Notes: a model not told the origin generated them from the letters alone. Counted from the first letter of the stretch, positions 54,166 through 62,489 are shown. The stretch: DNA of 64,000 nt from Planctomycetota bacterium (GCA_024274785.1 JAJSAM010000037.1:1-64000), one strand, 5' to 3'. Translations and numbers: made by a program.

Positions 54166-56818
54166 CGGGGGCCGCGATGGAGACGTAGTGATAGGACTGG
54201 CTGCGACTCAGCACATCGGCCGCCACCGCTCTGTTGAAAACGACGCCCGAGAAGTTTGCTCCCACCTCCAGGAGGCTCTGGATGGAACGTTCCGCGGTCT
54301 GTCGGACTCCACCGCGGGAGACGACCAGCACGACGCCGTCCGACAGCGCAGCGGCCATCGACGCCTCGAGGCTGCCGGGGATCGGTCCGGTATCGATCAG
54401 GATCGCGTCGTAGTGCTCCCGTGCCTCTTTCACGACGCGCGAGAGGGTGCTCAGGGAAAGGGTCCCGGCGTATTCCGCTGAGGCGCGGCCGAGCGGGACG
54501 TACGACAGGTTCGCCACGCCGGTGGGTGCCGCCACCTCATGGATCGGACGTCCCTCGAAGACATCCAGGATGTCCGGTGGCCGGATCTCCTCATCGAGAT
54601 AGGTGCCCGTGACCTGGGCCACGAAACCGCGCAGGTTGGAGCGATCGGTCGAGCTCAACTCGACATCCTCTCCCGCGGAGAGAACCTCGCGCGCGAGAAT
54701 TGCCAGTGCGCCGCGAAGAGATTCACTCTCCAGTTCATCCAGGGGATTGTCAGGGAATGCCGTTTTCAGCAGTTCGGACAACCCCTCCTCCACCCCACGA
54801 CGGCCATGATCCTTGGCGATGTTCATCAGGGCGATAATCCGTCCAGCGGTCGGCTGCGGTGCATCCCCGCAGATACTCCCCGCGAGGGTCCCGTTCTCCA
54901 CGCGCTCTTTCGTCTCCTCGGCAAGGCCCCGAAGCATCCACCGAATCTGGCGGATCAGGCCTCGACCGATGAAGTCGGAATCCACGAGGAGGGTGTTCGC
55001 CCCCGATGAGGCGAAAGACAAACCGAGCCCGAAGCTGATGGTGCTCTTCCCCGAGCCCGGCACCGGACCGGTCACGGTCAGGACGCGCCCCTTCTCTCCG
55101 GAGTGTTTGATCTGGAGGAGTGCCCGCATCTCATGAAGACAGTGGGCGGCCAGACTCACCGCCCTCTTGTCGCCGTCCGTCGCCGGCAGGCCCGGCAGGA
55201 TTCCCAGGAGCCGGACCTGCGGCATGGCACCCGCCGCGTCCACCGAACTCTTCATCCGCCTGTCCATGAGCCCCCGGAGCGCGACGAGTCCCACCCCCAG
55301 GAACAAACCGAGGATTCCCCACATCCCGGCGCTGCGGATGCGGTTGTCCTTGTACGGCGCCGTGGGCAGGGATGCCGCCTTGGTGATCTCGATCGGAATC
55401 GGGCTCTTCGCCATTTCGCTCAGGTAGGCCAGGCTCTCGTCGAGATCATCGAGCTTCTCTTCCCATTCCTCCTGCTCATCCAGATAGTTGTTGTAGTCCA
55501 TCTGGATCTTCCCGAGCTTCCAGGCCTCATCGTGCGCAACGGCAAGCTGACGCTCGATGTCTTTCTGAAGCACCTTCAGCTTCTCCACATCGGTAATCAG
55601 GGCTCCGCGGCCGGTATGCATCCGGTTGTAGGCCTTGCGATAGTCATCGACCCGCTGCAGCGCGTCCCGGAGATTCCGGTCCGCCTCCAGCATCCGCGGG
55701 TGGTTGACACCGAGCCCTTCTCCCTGCATGTCCTGAATCGCGACCAGCAACCGATCTCTCTGGCTGAGCAGAATGGCCATCTGCACATCCCCACGATCCC
55801 GGATCTCCTCGACGGTGATGCCCTCCGCGGGATTCGCTTCCGGCGCCGCGGGGTCATTCGTCCCGTCTTCAGTCTCGGGCGCCGCGTCCTCCTCACTCTC
55901 TGGATCTGCGGCCCCCTCCTCCGCCTCCTTCTTCCGCTCCTCCTCGCGCGCCTTGAACTCGATGGCCAGATTGAGGCGCCGCTCCATGTCCGCAGCCTGG
56001 AATTTCAACTCGGCCACTTTGGTCACGTAGGCCAGGTGCATGGTCATCAGCCCCTCCGGCCCTCCCCATTGAGCCGTCAGACTCTCCATCTTGTCCTTCA
56101 CCAGCTTGAGTTGCGCGGTGTTGACCACCTTGGCCTGCCGAGCCTCCGCCAGCGGTCTCGTCACCTTGTCCTTCGATCTCTGCCCGGAGATCTCCACGTA
56201 CGTGGTCATCACCTCGTGGACCGCGGTCTGGGCCGCCTTCGGGTCCTCGTCCACAAAGGAGATGCTCAGGAGAGAGCCCCTCCGGCCGCGACTGACCACC
56301 AGGCGTTCCTTGAACGTCTCCACCTCCTCGACCGTCTGTCCACGTTCCAGGCTTCTCCAGGCCCGGCCGCTCATGACCTGTTGCACGACCCGATCGCCGG
56401 TGATCAACGCGGTTTCGTTCTGCAGGTAATCCTCAAAAAGGGCCGGGACGCGTCCCCCGCCCGGATTCCGAATCGTCGGGGCGGTTGGATTGATGAAGAT
56501 GAGCCCGGTCGAGCGATAGACATCCTCGGGCAGGATCCAGCCGATGGCCCCACCGGCGGCCAGACCGAGGACTCCGAGAATGAGCGCCCAGCGCATGCGG
56601 CCCTGGAGCGCCCGGCGAAGGACCCCGATCAGGGACTTCTGACCTCCGCTCTGACGACGGCTCGATCCCGGGTGGCCAGGGTAGCCGGGGTAGCCGGGAT
56701 AGCCGGGATAGCCTGGGTAGCCGGGGTAGCCGGGGTAACCGCGCGAGCGGGGACCACTGCCGGACTGGGGGTACTGGCCCCCGTCCTCCTGCCTGACCGG
56801 ATAGTGGTTCTCATTCAT
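54152..56818 (-). CDS. Fused Wzz-type co-polymerase and BY-kinase-like ATPase (exosortase-locus type)
   Basis: The protein is 888 aa. Order: a flexible N-terminus with GYP repeats (about 27-49), membrane helix 1 (about 77-96), a coiled-coil-rich periplasmic region with an acidic Glu/Pro/Ala stretch (about 295-335), the PIPIEITKAASLPTAPYKDN loop (473-492) before helix 2 (about 498-515), then an ATPase domain. That domain has Walker A GPVPGSGKST (584-593), A' LLVDSDF (610-616) and Walker B AILIDTGPIPG (805-815). Between A' and B there are about 190 residues, roughly 115 more than usual. The C-terminus has two tyrosines (SQSYHYVS) but no tyrosine cluster. It should regulate chain length and export. 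Its start overlaps EpsI by 4 bp. Confidence 0.9.
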   Translation of the reverse strand: MNENHYPVRQEDGGQYPQSGSGPRSRGYPGYPGYPGYPGYPGYPGYPGHPGSSRRQSGGQKSLIGVLRRALQGRMRWALILGVLGLAAGGAIGWILPEDVYRSTGLIFINPTAPTIRNPGGGRVPALFEDYLQNETALITGDRVVQQVMSGRAWRSLERGQTVEEVETFKERLVVSRGRRGSLLSISFVDEDPKAAQTAVHEVMTTYVEISGQRSKDKVTRPLAEARQAKVVNTAQLKLVKDKMESLTAQWGGPEGLMTMHLAYVTKVAELKFQAADMERRLNLAIEFKAREEERKKEAEEGAADPESEEDAAPETEDGTNDPAAPEANPAEGITVEEIRDRGDVQMAILLSQRDRLLVAIQDMQGEGLGVNHPRMLEADRNLRDALQRVDDYRKAYNRMHTGRGALITDVEKLKVLQKDIERQLAVAHDEAWKLGKIQMDYNNYLDEQEEWEEKLDDLDESLAYLSEMAKSPIPIEITKAASLPTAPYKDNRIRSAGMWGILGLFLGVGLVALRGLMDRRMKSSVDAAGAMPQVRLLGILPGLPATDGDKRAVSLAAHCLHEMRALLQIKHSGEKGRVLTVTGPVPGSGKSTISFGLGLSFASSGANTLLVDSDFIGRGLIRQIRWMLRGLAEETKERVENGTLAGSICGDAPQPTAGRIIALMNIAKDHGRRGVEEGLSELLKTAFPDNPLDELESESLRGALAILAREVLSAGEDVELSSTDRSNLRGFVAQVTGTYLDEEIRPPDILDVFEGRPIHEVAAPTGVANLSYVPLGRASAEYAGTLSLSTLSRVVKEAREHYDAILIDTGPIPGSLEASMAAALSDGVVLVVSRGGVRQTAERSIQSLLEVGANFSGVVFNRAVAADVLSRSQSYHYVSIAAPDERG
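56672..56743 (-). repeat. 9-bp tandem repeat coding for Gly-Tyr-Pro units
   Basis: Eight near-identical 9-bp units (plus-strand consensus GTAGCCGGG; variants GTGGCCAGG, ATAGCCGGG, ATAGCCTGG and GTAACCGCG) lie in the 5' part of the Wzz-kinase gene. The period is a multiple of three, so changes in copy number would keep the frame and only lengthen or shorten the cytoplasmic GYP-rich tail. Confidence 0.95.
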
Positions 56819-57519
56819 CGTGACACCTTCGTGCGGACCATTTCAATAACGGGCAGAACCAGGGGAATCAGAGCCTGAAAAGCTGCTTTCCGCTCCGTTT
56901 CAGGAATGGTGTCCATAAACACCAGTTGCACCTGCGCACCGCCGAAGCCCCGCTTCCGCAGGTCCGCGGAGGCGCGACGCAGGCCCTCCGTATCACGCTC
57001 GATCAGACCATCCGGGCGGATGACGAAGTGGTAGACGATGAGTCGAGCATCACCGTCCAGCCGGCTCCTGGTGAACGTGTACTCAGTCCCGGGGATCTGC
57101 AGATCTCCGATCTTCCAGTCGCGCGGCTCGACGCTCTCTGCGGTCCAGCCGTTCGACGGGTAACAGCTGGGCGGGTGATGCCCGTACAGATCGCGGGCTT
57201 CCTTGCATTGTATGAACAGCAGGCTCATCGAGTTCCCGGTGGCCACGTGCAGGTACCGCCGCGACAGCGCCACGTTGGGCTTCAGAAGCGCGATGGCCGG
57301 ACGGGGGAGCTCCTGCTCCGTTCCGATCCACCCCTCGATGTTGAGCGGGATCTTCGCCGCCTCCTCGCGGATCGCCTGGTGGTATGGCGCGGCGTCCGTG
57401 GCCGGCAAATGCCCCGTCACCCATTCGATGTAGATGCCGCCGAGGAGCAGCATACTGATCAAGGGGGCCACGAACCATCGCAACCTCCCCGCGACCTTGA
57501 CGTTCGTCTCAGGTTCCAT
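56815..57519 (-). CDS. EpsI family exosortase-associated protein
   Basis: The protein is 234 aa with an N-terminal membrane helix (LRWFVAPLISMLLLGGIYIEW, about 13-33). The EpsI domain follows: IPLNIEGWIGTEQELP, LLFIQCKEARDLYGHHPPSC and YPSNGWTAESV, where the HxPxxCY-x3-GW pattern with Cys119 is the family hallmark. EpsI domains occur either fused to an exosortase C-terminus or as a separate gene beside it, as here. The reading frame overlaps the exosortase end by 11 bp and the Wzz-kinase start by 4 bp. EpsI is linked to EPS formation, but its biochemical role is unresolved. Confidence 0.92.
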   Translation of the reverse strand: MEPETNVKVAGRLRWFVAPLISMLLLGGIYIEWVTGHLPATDAAPYHQAIREEAAKIPLNIEGWIGTEQELPRPAIALLKPNVALSRRYLHVATGNSMSLLFIQCKEARDLYGHHPPSCYPSNGWTAESVEPRDWKIGDLQIPGTEYTFTRSRLDGDARLIVYHFVIRPDGLIERDTEGLRRASADLRKRGFGGAQVQLVFMDTIPETERKAAFQALIPLVLPVIEMVRTKVSR

Positions 57520-58405
57520 AGGCCAGCGAGTACCTGTACACGGGGATCAGCGCCCAGCGCATGAGCCTGACGATCCCGAGAAGAATGAGAAACGCCAGCG
57601 GCAGCATGACCCATCCGCTGATGTCGTGAAATGTCTCGGCGGTCTCCACGCTGGTGTTCCCGAACATCCAGATCGTCGGCACCAGGCGGATCACATTGCA
57701 GACAATGGCCGAGATCGGGCTGGCGATCAGGATGATGATCCGGACGAACTCCCGCAGCGGAGTGCCGTAGGCGAAGACGTAGGACACGAGAACGAGCGCG
57801 AAAACCATGCGCAGGCCGTTGCAGGCCTCGGCGATCATCACCTCCACGCCGTTGATGGTGATGACACTGCCCGCGAGAGTCGTGTCGATCCAGAAGACCT
57901 CGAGGACCTGATGCGTGATCTGGGCCGTGATCCGTTGCATGGGCATTGCGATTTCCTGCCGCACCATGCCCGGCACCGGAACGAGGAACACCAGCACGGC
58001 GAACGCGGGAAGGAATCGCTTCAGGACATCGGTGCCGGCAATGGAAAGAAAACAGCCGACCACCACGAGAATCGCTCCAAAATGCCAGACCGATTGCCAG
58101 AGCCTGAAGTCCCCCATGGCGAACAGGAGCCAGCCGAGCGCGATGATGACCGGACCGACCAGGGTGGAATTGCGCGTGCAATACCGCAACCGTTGGCGCC
58201 GGATATACACGAGCCAGACAAACACGATGGGGACCAGCAGGATGTGGCTCGACTCTTCGTCCTGCATCGCAATCTTCCCGATGTCGGACCAGGCCGGCCA
58301 GGTCACCGCCAGACCCGCCAGGGTCAGCAGGATTCCGACGACCACATGCCGCATGGCCCAACCCCGGCGACTCATCGCCATTGGTAGTGCGGAGAAGTTT
58401 CTCAT
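57509..58405 (-). CDS. Exosortase (PEP-CTERM transpeptidase-like membrane protein)
   Basis: The protein is 298 aa. ATG 58405 overlaps the previous stop as ATGA and has GGGGAGGGG in front; a longer frame reaching 58510 is rejected. It has about eight membrane helices. The catalytic triad positions are visible: Cys195 in IAEACNGLRMV, Arg240 in CNVIRLVPT and His260 in ETFHDISGWV. Exosortases cut and probably transfer PEP-CTERM proteins at their C-terminal signal. Two substrates lie in this window (17552-18541 and 63015-63977). The EpsI domain is a separate next gene, so this is the short form. Confidence 0.95.
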   Translation of the reverse strand: MRNFSALPMAMSRRGWAMRHVVVGILLTLAGLAVTWPAWSDIGKIAMQDEESSHILLVPIVFVWLVYIRRQRLRYCTRNSTLVGPVIIALGWLLFAMGDFRLWQSVWHFGAILVVVGCFLSIAGTDVLKRFLPAFAVLVFLVPVPGMVRQEIAMPMQRITAQITHQVLEVFWIDTTLAGSVITINGVEVMIAEACNGLRMVFALVLVSYVFAYGTPLREFVRIIILIASPISAIVCNVIRLVPTIWMFGNTSVETAETFHDISGWVMLPLAFLILLGIVRLMRWALIPVYRYSLAYGT

Positions 58406-59352
58406 CCCCTCCCCTTCTTCACATGGCCGGCTCGCGGTCTGCTGCCGGCGGGTGCGGTGACGATCTTCTCGATGACGACCTCGCCCTTGCGGATCCGGCC
58501 ACCGGCGCACACGACGGAACGTACCGCGACGCTGCTCGGATCGAGTACCGCCCCCCTCAGCACCACGGAGTCATGGACCTGGGCACTGTCATCGACGCGT
58601 CCCCCGTCTTCGATGATCGAGAAGCGCGATTGCCAGACTTCCTCGTAAGGATCCGCAGCGCGAGAACCGGCGCCCGCGAGGAGGCGGCAGCGTTCCCGCA
58701 GGGCCATGATGTAGGCTTCGGCTGTCCGCAGAGGGAGGCTCACCGGGTGTTCGGCACGGGCCACGTGCACCCCGAATCTCTCGGCGATGCCGGCGAGTGC
58801 CTGCTCCTTCAGGTCGAAGAAACCCACCTCCGGGACCTCTCGCAGGGTCCCGCAACGAACCAGCATGACCGATACCGGTGTACCGTCCACTGGAGCAACG
58901 AGCGCGACGCCGGCATCCGCCTCGGCGATCAATCTGTACTGGGATGCCAGCCCAATGAAATTGAGTTGGGTTGCGTTGGCGATGAGCAGTACGTCGTCAT
59001 CTCCATACCCGCGCGCCAGATCCGCAAGCACTCCGGCCGTGCCGCGGTAGGCGAACGGGTCCCTGAGTACCTGGAACTCGATGCAGGCGGCGTGTTCAGG
59101 CGTCCCCGGGGTCCGGCTTTCCTGATCCACGAGCAACCGAACCGGAAAAGGATCGCTCCCCAACACGCCGGAAAGCTCTTCCGCCTGGTGGCACCAGTCC
59201 TCGAGGACGGATATTCCCCCGATCAGGGGGAGATCGAGGACCGGCCGGTCGATCGCCCCGGTGAATTCCGTCAGCCTCCCCGATCCGGCCAGGAGCACAA
59301 GAGCACTCGGAGTCCGCCTCGCACCGCGGTGGTGGTCATCATGGAGTCGCAT
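58402..59352 (-). CDS. Degenerate nucleotidyltransferase-like protein with beta-helix tail
   Basis: The protein is 316 aa from ATG 59352. Residues near ALVLLAGSGRLTEFTGAIDR, ISVLEDWCHQAEELS and AYRGTAGVLADLARGYGDDD follow the layout of sugar-phosphate nucleotidyltransferases, including the central FAYRGTAGVL block. The nucleotide-binding GGxGTRL loop is absent (LLAGSGRLTEF instead), so catalysis is doubtful. The C-terminus (VDDSAQVHDSVVLRGAVLDP, then SVVCAGGRIRKGEVVIE) reads as left-handed beta-helix turns. It lies between the NusG-like gene and exosortase. A scaffold or sensor role is possible; the function is unknown. Confidence 0.65.
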   Translation of the reverse strand: MRLHDDHHRGARRTPSALVLLAGSGRLTEFTGAIDRPVLDLPLIGGISVLEDWCHQAEELSGVLGSDPFPVRLLVDQESRTPGTPEHAACIEFQVLRDPFAYRGTAGVLADLARGYGDDDVLLIANATQLNFIGLASQYRLIAEADAGVALVAPVDGTPVSVMLVRCGTLREVPEVGFFDLKEQALAGIAERFGVHVARAEHPVSLPLRTAEAYIMALRERCRLLAGAGSRAADPYEEVWQSRFSIIEDGGRVDDSAQVHDSVVLRGAVLDPSSVAVRSVVCAGGRIRKGEVVIEKIVTAPAGSRPRAGHVKKGRG

Positions 59353-59473
59353 GTCTGGTTCCGGTGACTGAGCCACTTCTTTTCGGTCCCCCCGGCACGC
59401 GATGCCTGGGCTCCGCCTCTCTCGGCTGCAGGGCACATCCTGCCGCCGTTCCTCACTTCAGACATTTTGTACG

Positions 59474-59496
59474 GCGCGCCCGACGTTCCGGCGCGC
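59474..59496 (-). other. Hairpin directly after the NusG-like gene
   Basis: GCGCGCC (59474-59480) and GGCGCGC (59490-59496) form a perfect 7-bp GC stem with a 9-nt loop, starting two bases after the stop codon of the NusG-like gene on the minus strand. No T-run follows (CGTACAAAATG). The 146-bp gap holding it is the longest inside the 33-kb array, so this could be an attenuation or pause point. Confidence 0.45.
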
Positions 59497-59498
59497 TG

Positions 59499-60050
59499 CT
59501 AATCCAGGGTCATGAGCAGGGATTCTTCGATCTCGAGGCTCATCGCACTGCCGAGCATCTCGACCTGCAGAACCAGCCGGGCATCACGAGTTCGTCGATT
59601 AACCAGTCCCTCGAGCCCCCGAAACGGCCCGGAGAGTACGATCACCCGCGTCCCCTCGCGAAGCCTCGGGCACGGAACGAGGGGGGCATCTCCGCAAAGC
59701 GCACGATCAACATTGCGCAGTTCCCACTCGAGGCGATCCTGTTCCTCGACGCGAATCAGATTGGCCACCCGACTTGTCCGGTCCGCCGCGAAGGCGTCGT
59801 CCACCGAGCCCCAGAGGAACGCATACCCCGGAAACAGGGGACGCTCGACCAGAACCTTCCTCTGACCGTGGTAGGTGACTTCCCGGTGGAGTGGTACGTA
59901 GCAGTCGATCCCCATCCCCTCCAGCATCCCGGAGAGGATCTTTTCCTGGCGACTCTTCACATGCAGAACGTGCCAGAACTCTTCCCCGGATCTCTTTCGT
60001 TGATCCAGGAAGCCCGGCTCGACCTCAGTCGCCTGACAGACCCTGCTCAT
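59499..60050 (-). CDS. NusG/RfaH/UpxY-like specialised transcription elongation factor
   Basis: The protein is 183 aa. ATG 60050 is preceded by GGGAGG at 8-nt spacing. The NGN domain starts FWHVLHVKSRQEKILSGMLE, continues GIDCYVPLHREVTYHGQRKV and ends in FPGYAFLWGSVDD, the pattern of NusG paralogues. The KOW motif is REGTRVIVLSGPFRGLEGLV. It lacks the partner genes (secE, rplK) of housekeeping NusG and is the first gene of a 33-kb glycan operon, like RfaH, UpxY or LoaP targets, so it probably acts as an operon-specific antiterminator. It is divergent from a sigma-factor gene across 711 bp. Confidence 0.9.
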   Translation of the reverse strand: MSRVCQATEVEPGFLDQRKRSGEEFWHVLHVKSRQEKILSGMLEGMGIDCYVPLHREVTYHGQRKVLVERPLFPGYAFLWGSVDDAFAADRTSRVANLIRVEEQDRLEWELRNVDRALCGDAPLVPCPRLREGTRVIVLSGPFRGLEGLVNRRTRDARLVLQVEMLGSAMSLEIEESLLMTLD

Positions 60051-60761
60051 ACACCATCCTCCCGGCGCGTTGCCACGCCAGGGAGCCCCGTTGGACAACG
60101 TCCCTCACCCAGCACCTCGTGTGCCACGTGAAGACAGCCCGTGCTTCCCTGCCCGCCACCGCCGGGTGCAGGCTGCGTCCCGGCGAATGCCTGAATACTC
60201 TTCGACAGCGCTCGTCCCGGAGTTGATCCATTTCCATCCGCGCTCCCGCCGAGACAGCAGTGCCCGGGCATGATTCGGCTCGTCACAGGGGAACCCCCGG
60301 CAGCTTCGGCAGAGCGCACTCCGGAGGGCGTGCCATCTGTGGAAAGTGATACCAGATCAGATCTTAGGTTGCGCGGGATTTACAGAAGTCCGCATGTTCG
60401 CTCCCCCTTCCGGCTCATCTTCGCAAGCGACGGGGGCAGAGCACCGGAAGATCGACAGTCGCGATTTCCGCTGCCGGACGGCGAGCCGGCAACCGGCGCA
60501 GCCCGCTACGTCGGAAGTCCGGAATCTCTCTGGACTCCGGTGCAGGTCGTTGCTGTCGAGCATCCGTCGATTCACCGCATTTGCATTTCAGCACGCACCT
60601 GCGTTGGTAAATCTGAACACCCCGGGAAGCTCACCATTGACACCGGGCGTTCAAGAGAATAGACATGGGGGCGAAGGGGCTTGGGCGGTTCCAGGGGAAC
60701 ACCTGCGTCTCGACGTGCAAGGGGAAGTTGCCTCCGGGCAGCTCGCAATCGAGAGAGTGTG
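60051..60761. other. Long divergent control region, no gene recognised
   Basis: This region separates the NusG-like gene from the first sigma-factor gene. No convincing small ORF is present. Visible items are an imperfect hairpin in the NusG leader (CGTTG/CAACG with 2-nt loop at 60089-60100 plus flanking GGGA/TCCC), a TGCCCGGGCA palindrome (60260-60269), an AGATCAGATCT palindrome (60354-60364) and a promoter-like element at 60637-60665. The promoter of the 33-kb operon and any recruitment site for the NusG-like protein should lie here. Confidence 0.45.
60637..60665 (+). promoter_or_regulatory. Possible sigma-70-type promoter for sigma-factor gene 1
   Basis: A perfect TTGACA (60637-60642) is followed after 17 bp by TAGACA (60660-60665), which matches TATAAT at three positions only. 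The gene starts about 97 bp downstream. It is suggestive only because of the exact -35 box and spacing. Confidence 0.35.
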
Positions 60762-61313
60762 ATGCTGAAGGAACTCTGTGATCACCGAGGGTTCGAAGAG
60801 ATCCGACGTCGCCTTATCCTGATCGGCAATTTCAAGTACCGCGTGCGAGATTGCGACGCGGAAGATATTGCGCAGACAGCACTTACGGCCTACTGCGAGC
60901 ACCGCGAACGCTATCGCGATCAGGAGAACCAGATGGCGATCCTGGTGGGGATCTTCCAGAAGAAGTGCCTCGAATACATCGACCACGCCTGCAAGACAAC
61001 GCGGAGACTTCAACAGATCGCAAGACACTGCGCGCCGGATCGTGACTCGCCTTTCAAACCGGAACGGGGCGGCACCACACGTCCGGTCATCGATCAGGTC
61101 ATCCGTCGAGAAGATGCCGGCAGGATCGCGGACGCCCTCGGGGAGCTGAAGCCCCAGGTGCGCGAACTCTTCGAGTTGCTGGTCGAGGAGGGTGTTGGAC
61201 GTCGCGGATTGATCGAGCGCTATTCCCTCAAACCCGACACTCTGGACTCGCGCATCCGTGCCGCCCGCCTCGAACTGCGCACTCGGTTGAAGGCGAAGGG
61301 CATCTGCATTTAG
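60762..61313 (+). CDS. RNA polymerase sigma-70-family factor, ECF-like (paralogue 1)
   Basis: The protein is 183 aa from ATG 60762. Region 2 is recognised in FKYRVRDCDAEDIAQTALTA with YCEHRERYRDQENQMAILVG and FQKKCLEYIDHACKTTRRLQ. Region 4 is LGELKPQVRELFELLVEEGV followed by LIERYSLKPDTLDSRIRAAR, a helix-turn-helix for -35 recognition. Residues 90-120 form a linker. It is divergent from the NusG-like gene and 476 bp ahead of a paralogous sigma gene. It may direct transcription of surface or EPS genes; its promoter is not known. Confidence 0.85.
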   Translation: MLKELCDHRGFEEIRRRLILIGNFKYRVRDCDAEDIAQTALTAYCEHRERYRDQENQMAILVGIFQKKCLEYIDHACKTTRRLQQIARHCAPDRDSPFKPERGGTTRPVIDQVIRREDAGRIADALGELKPQVRELFELLVEEGVGRRGLIERYSLKPDTLDSRIRAARLELRTRLKAKGICI

Positions 61314-61789
61314 GGCCCGCGCAAGAATAACTTCGGGACTCGAGGGCCTCTGCATCCCCTTGAGCTGCGTTGCTCGTCGGTTGAAACCAGTATGGGCGCC
61401 CTCCTCGCGCCTTGCTGGAGCGGGCGCAGCGGCGCTCTCGGTGCAACGGTCGCACTTGTTTCCGGACGAGCCCTCGGCAGGCGGGCGGACGCCTGCCCCG
61501 TCGGGGTGGATGTTATCCCGGCAGCCTGCGGGCCCGTTCCGCCCCCACCGGCCCCACCGCACTCCCCAGGAGCCGGCCGCACGTCCAGAATTTTGAACCA
61601 CGGGTGAATCCGATACACCTCGAGGCGGATCTCTTTCATTCCGTACAGATAGGACCATGCGCTAAATATCTTTCCTGGCGGCAATTAGAACAGATAGCAA
61701 TCCACCGCCGATCGCGGCACGCCCCTTGCTCTGGTTCCTGCCGACACCAAGCGGGGACACGACGCGGTCCCGCGGGTCAGGAAGGAGAG
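61314..61789. other. Intergenic region between the two sigma-factor genes, no gene recognised
   Basis: This stretch has no reading frame with protein-like character. An in-frame extension of the second sigma gene runs back to 61412, but it is Arg/Pro-rich and unlike a sigma N-terminus. I see no terminator with a T-run and no clear promoter. It may contain a promoter for the second sigma gene. Confidence 0.4.
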
Positions 61790-62344
61790 TTGGCCATTAC
61801 GGGTTCCGCAGAACCAGCCGCCGTTTCGGAGCTTCGCGAAAAGCTCGTCACGATTGCCCGCTACAAGTACGGGCTGCAGAGGACCGACGCCCAGGATGCA
61901 TTCCAGGACGCCGTTCTCACGTGGATGGAGGTCGCCGAACGCTATTCCGGAGAACAGGAACCCCTGAGGGTATTCCTCGGCGTCTTCCATAAGAAGTGTC
62001 TCGAACTCATCGACCGGCATTCCCGGGAGCGCCGGAAACTCCAGAAACCAGGCAAGCTGCCCGAGGCTCCGAACGGACGCCGCCTTGGCAGTGCGCTGTG
62101 CGGAAGCGAGCCGAGCACGCTCGCCACCATCGTGCAGCGTGAGGAGGGCCAGCAGATCCTGCAGGCCTTGTCACATCTCAGCCCCGAGGCCCGCGAGGTA
62201 TTCCGCCTGCTGGCCGAAGAGGACGTGCCGCGCCAGGAACTGATCGAGCTGCTCAACCTGAACGCGAACACGGTCGACTCGCGGCTGAGGAAATTCCGCA
62301 AGGAACTCCGGAACGTCCTCAAGAAACTCGGCGTCTACGTATGA
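61790..62344 (+). CDS. RNA polymerase sigma-70-family factor, ECF-like (paralogue 2)
   Basis: The protein is 184 aa from TTG 61790, with AAGGAG just upstream (spacing short). This start gives nearly the same length as paralogue 1. Region 2: YKYGLQRTDAQDAFQDAVLT, then MEVAERYSGEQEPLRVFLGV and FHKKCLELIDRHSRERRKLQ. Region 4: LSHLSPEAREVFRLLAEEDV with LIELLNLNANTVDSRLRKFR. Both sigma proteins share the F-x-KKCLE-x-ID and TxDSRxR motifs, so they arose by duplication. It is followed after 145 bp by the anti-sigma gene. Confidence 0.83.
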   Translation: MAITGSAEPAAVSELREKLVTIARYKYGLQRTDAQDAFQDAVLTWMEVAERYSGEQEPLRVFLGVFHKKCLELIDRHSRERRKLQKPGKLPEAPNGRRLGSALCGSEPSTLATIVQREEGQQILQALSHLSPEAREVFRLLAEEDVPRQELIELLNLNANTVDSRLRKFRKELRNVLKKLGVYV

Positions 62345-62489
62345 GCCGGAAAAATATCCACTATCTTGCCAAAGCTTTCGGTCATTCGGCGAATACTAGG
62401 TTGAGAGTAGCGTTTTGCAGGCCACTCATTGATGAGACACCTGGAGAGCCGCGGAGCGAAGGGCGATCCGTCGCGCGCTCCGAGCAGCC

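Noticed and set aside
55103-56878. Open frame of 591 codons on the plus strand
   Set aside because: Antisense shadow of the Wzz-kinase gene; repeats such as GVAGIAG are the reverse reading of the 9-bp repeat.
57509-58510. Longer start for exosortase
   Set aside because: It adds an Arg-rich stretch from the upstream gene; ATG 58405 has a strong SD and ATGA overlap.
60320-60335. TGGCACG on the minus strand as a sigma-54 -24 element
   Set aside because: The -12 position reads CCGG rather than TTGC, and GC is not at the required spacing, so it does not support a sigma-54 promoter.
61412-61789. N-terminal extension of sigma paralogue 2
   Set aside because: The Arg/Pro-rich sequence does not resemble sigma region 1 or 2, and the shorter form matches its paralogue in length.
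62366-62397. TTGCCA and AATACT as a promoter before the anti-sigma gene
   Set aside because: Spacing is about 20 bp and the -10 match is poor.
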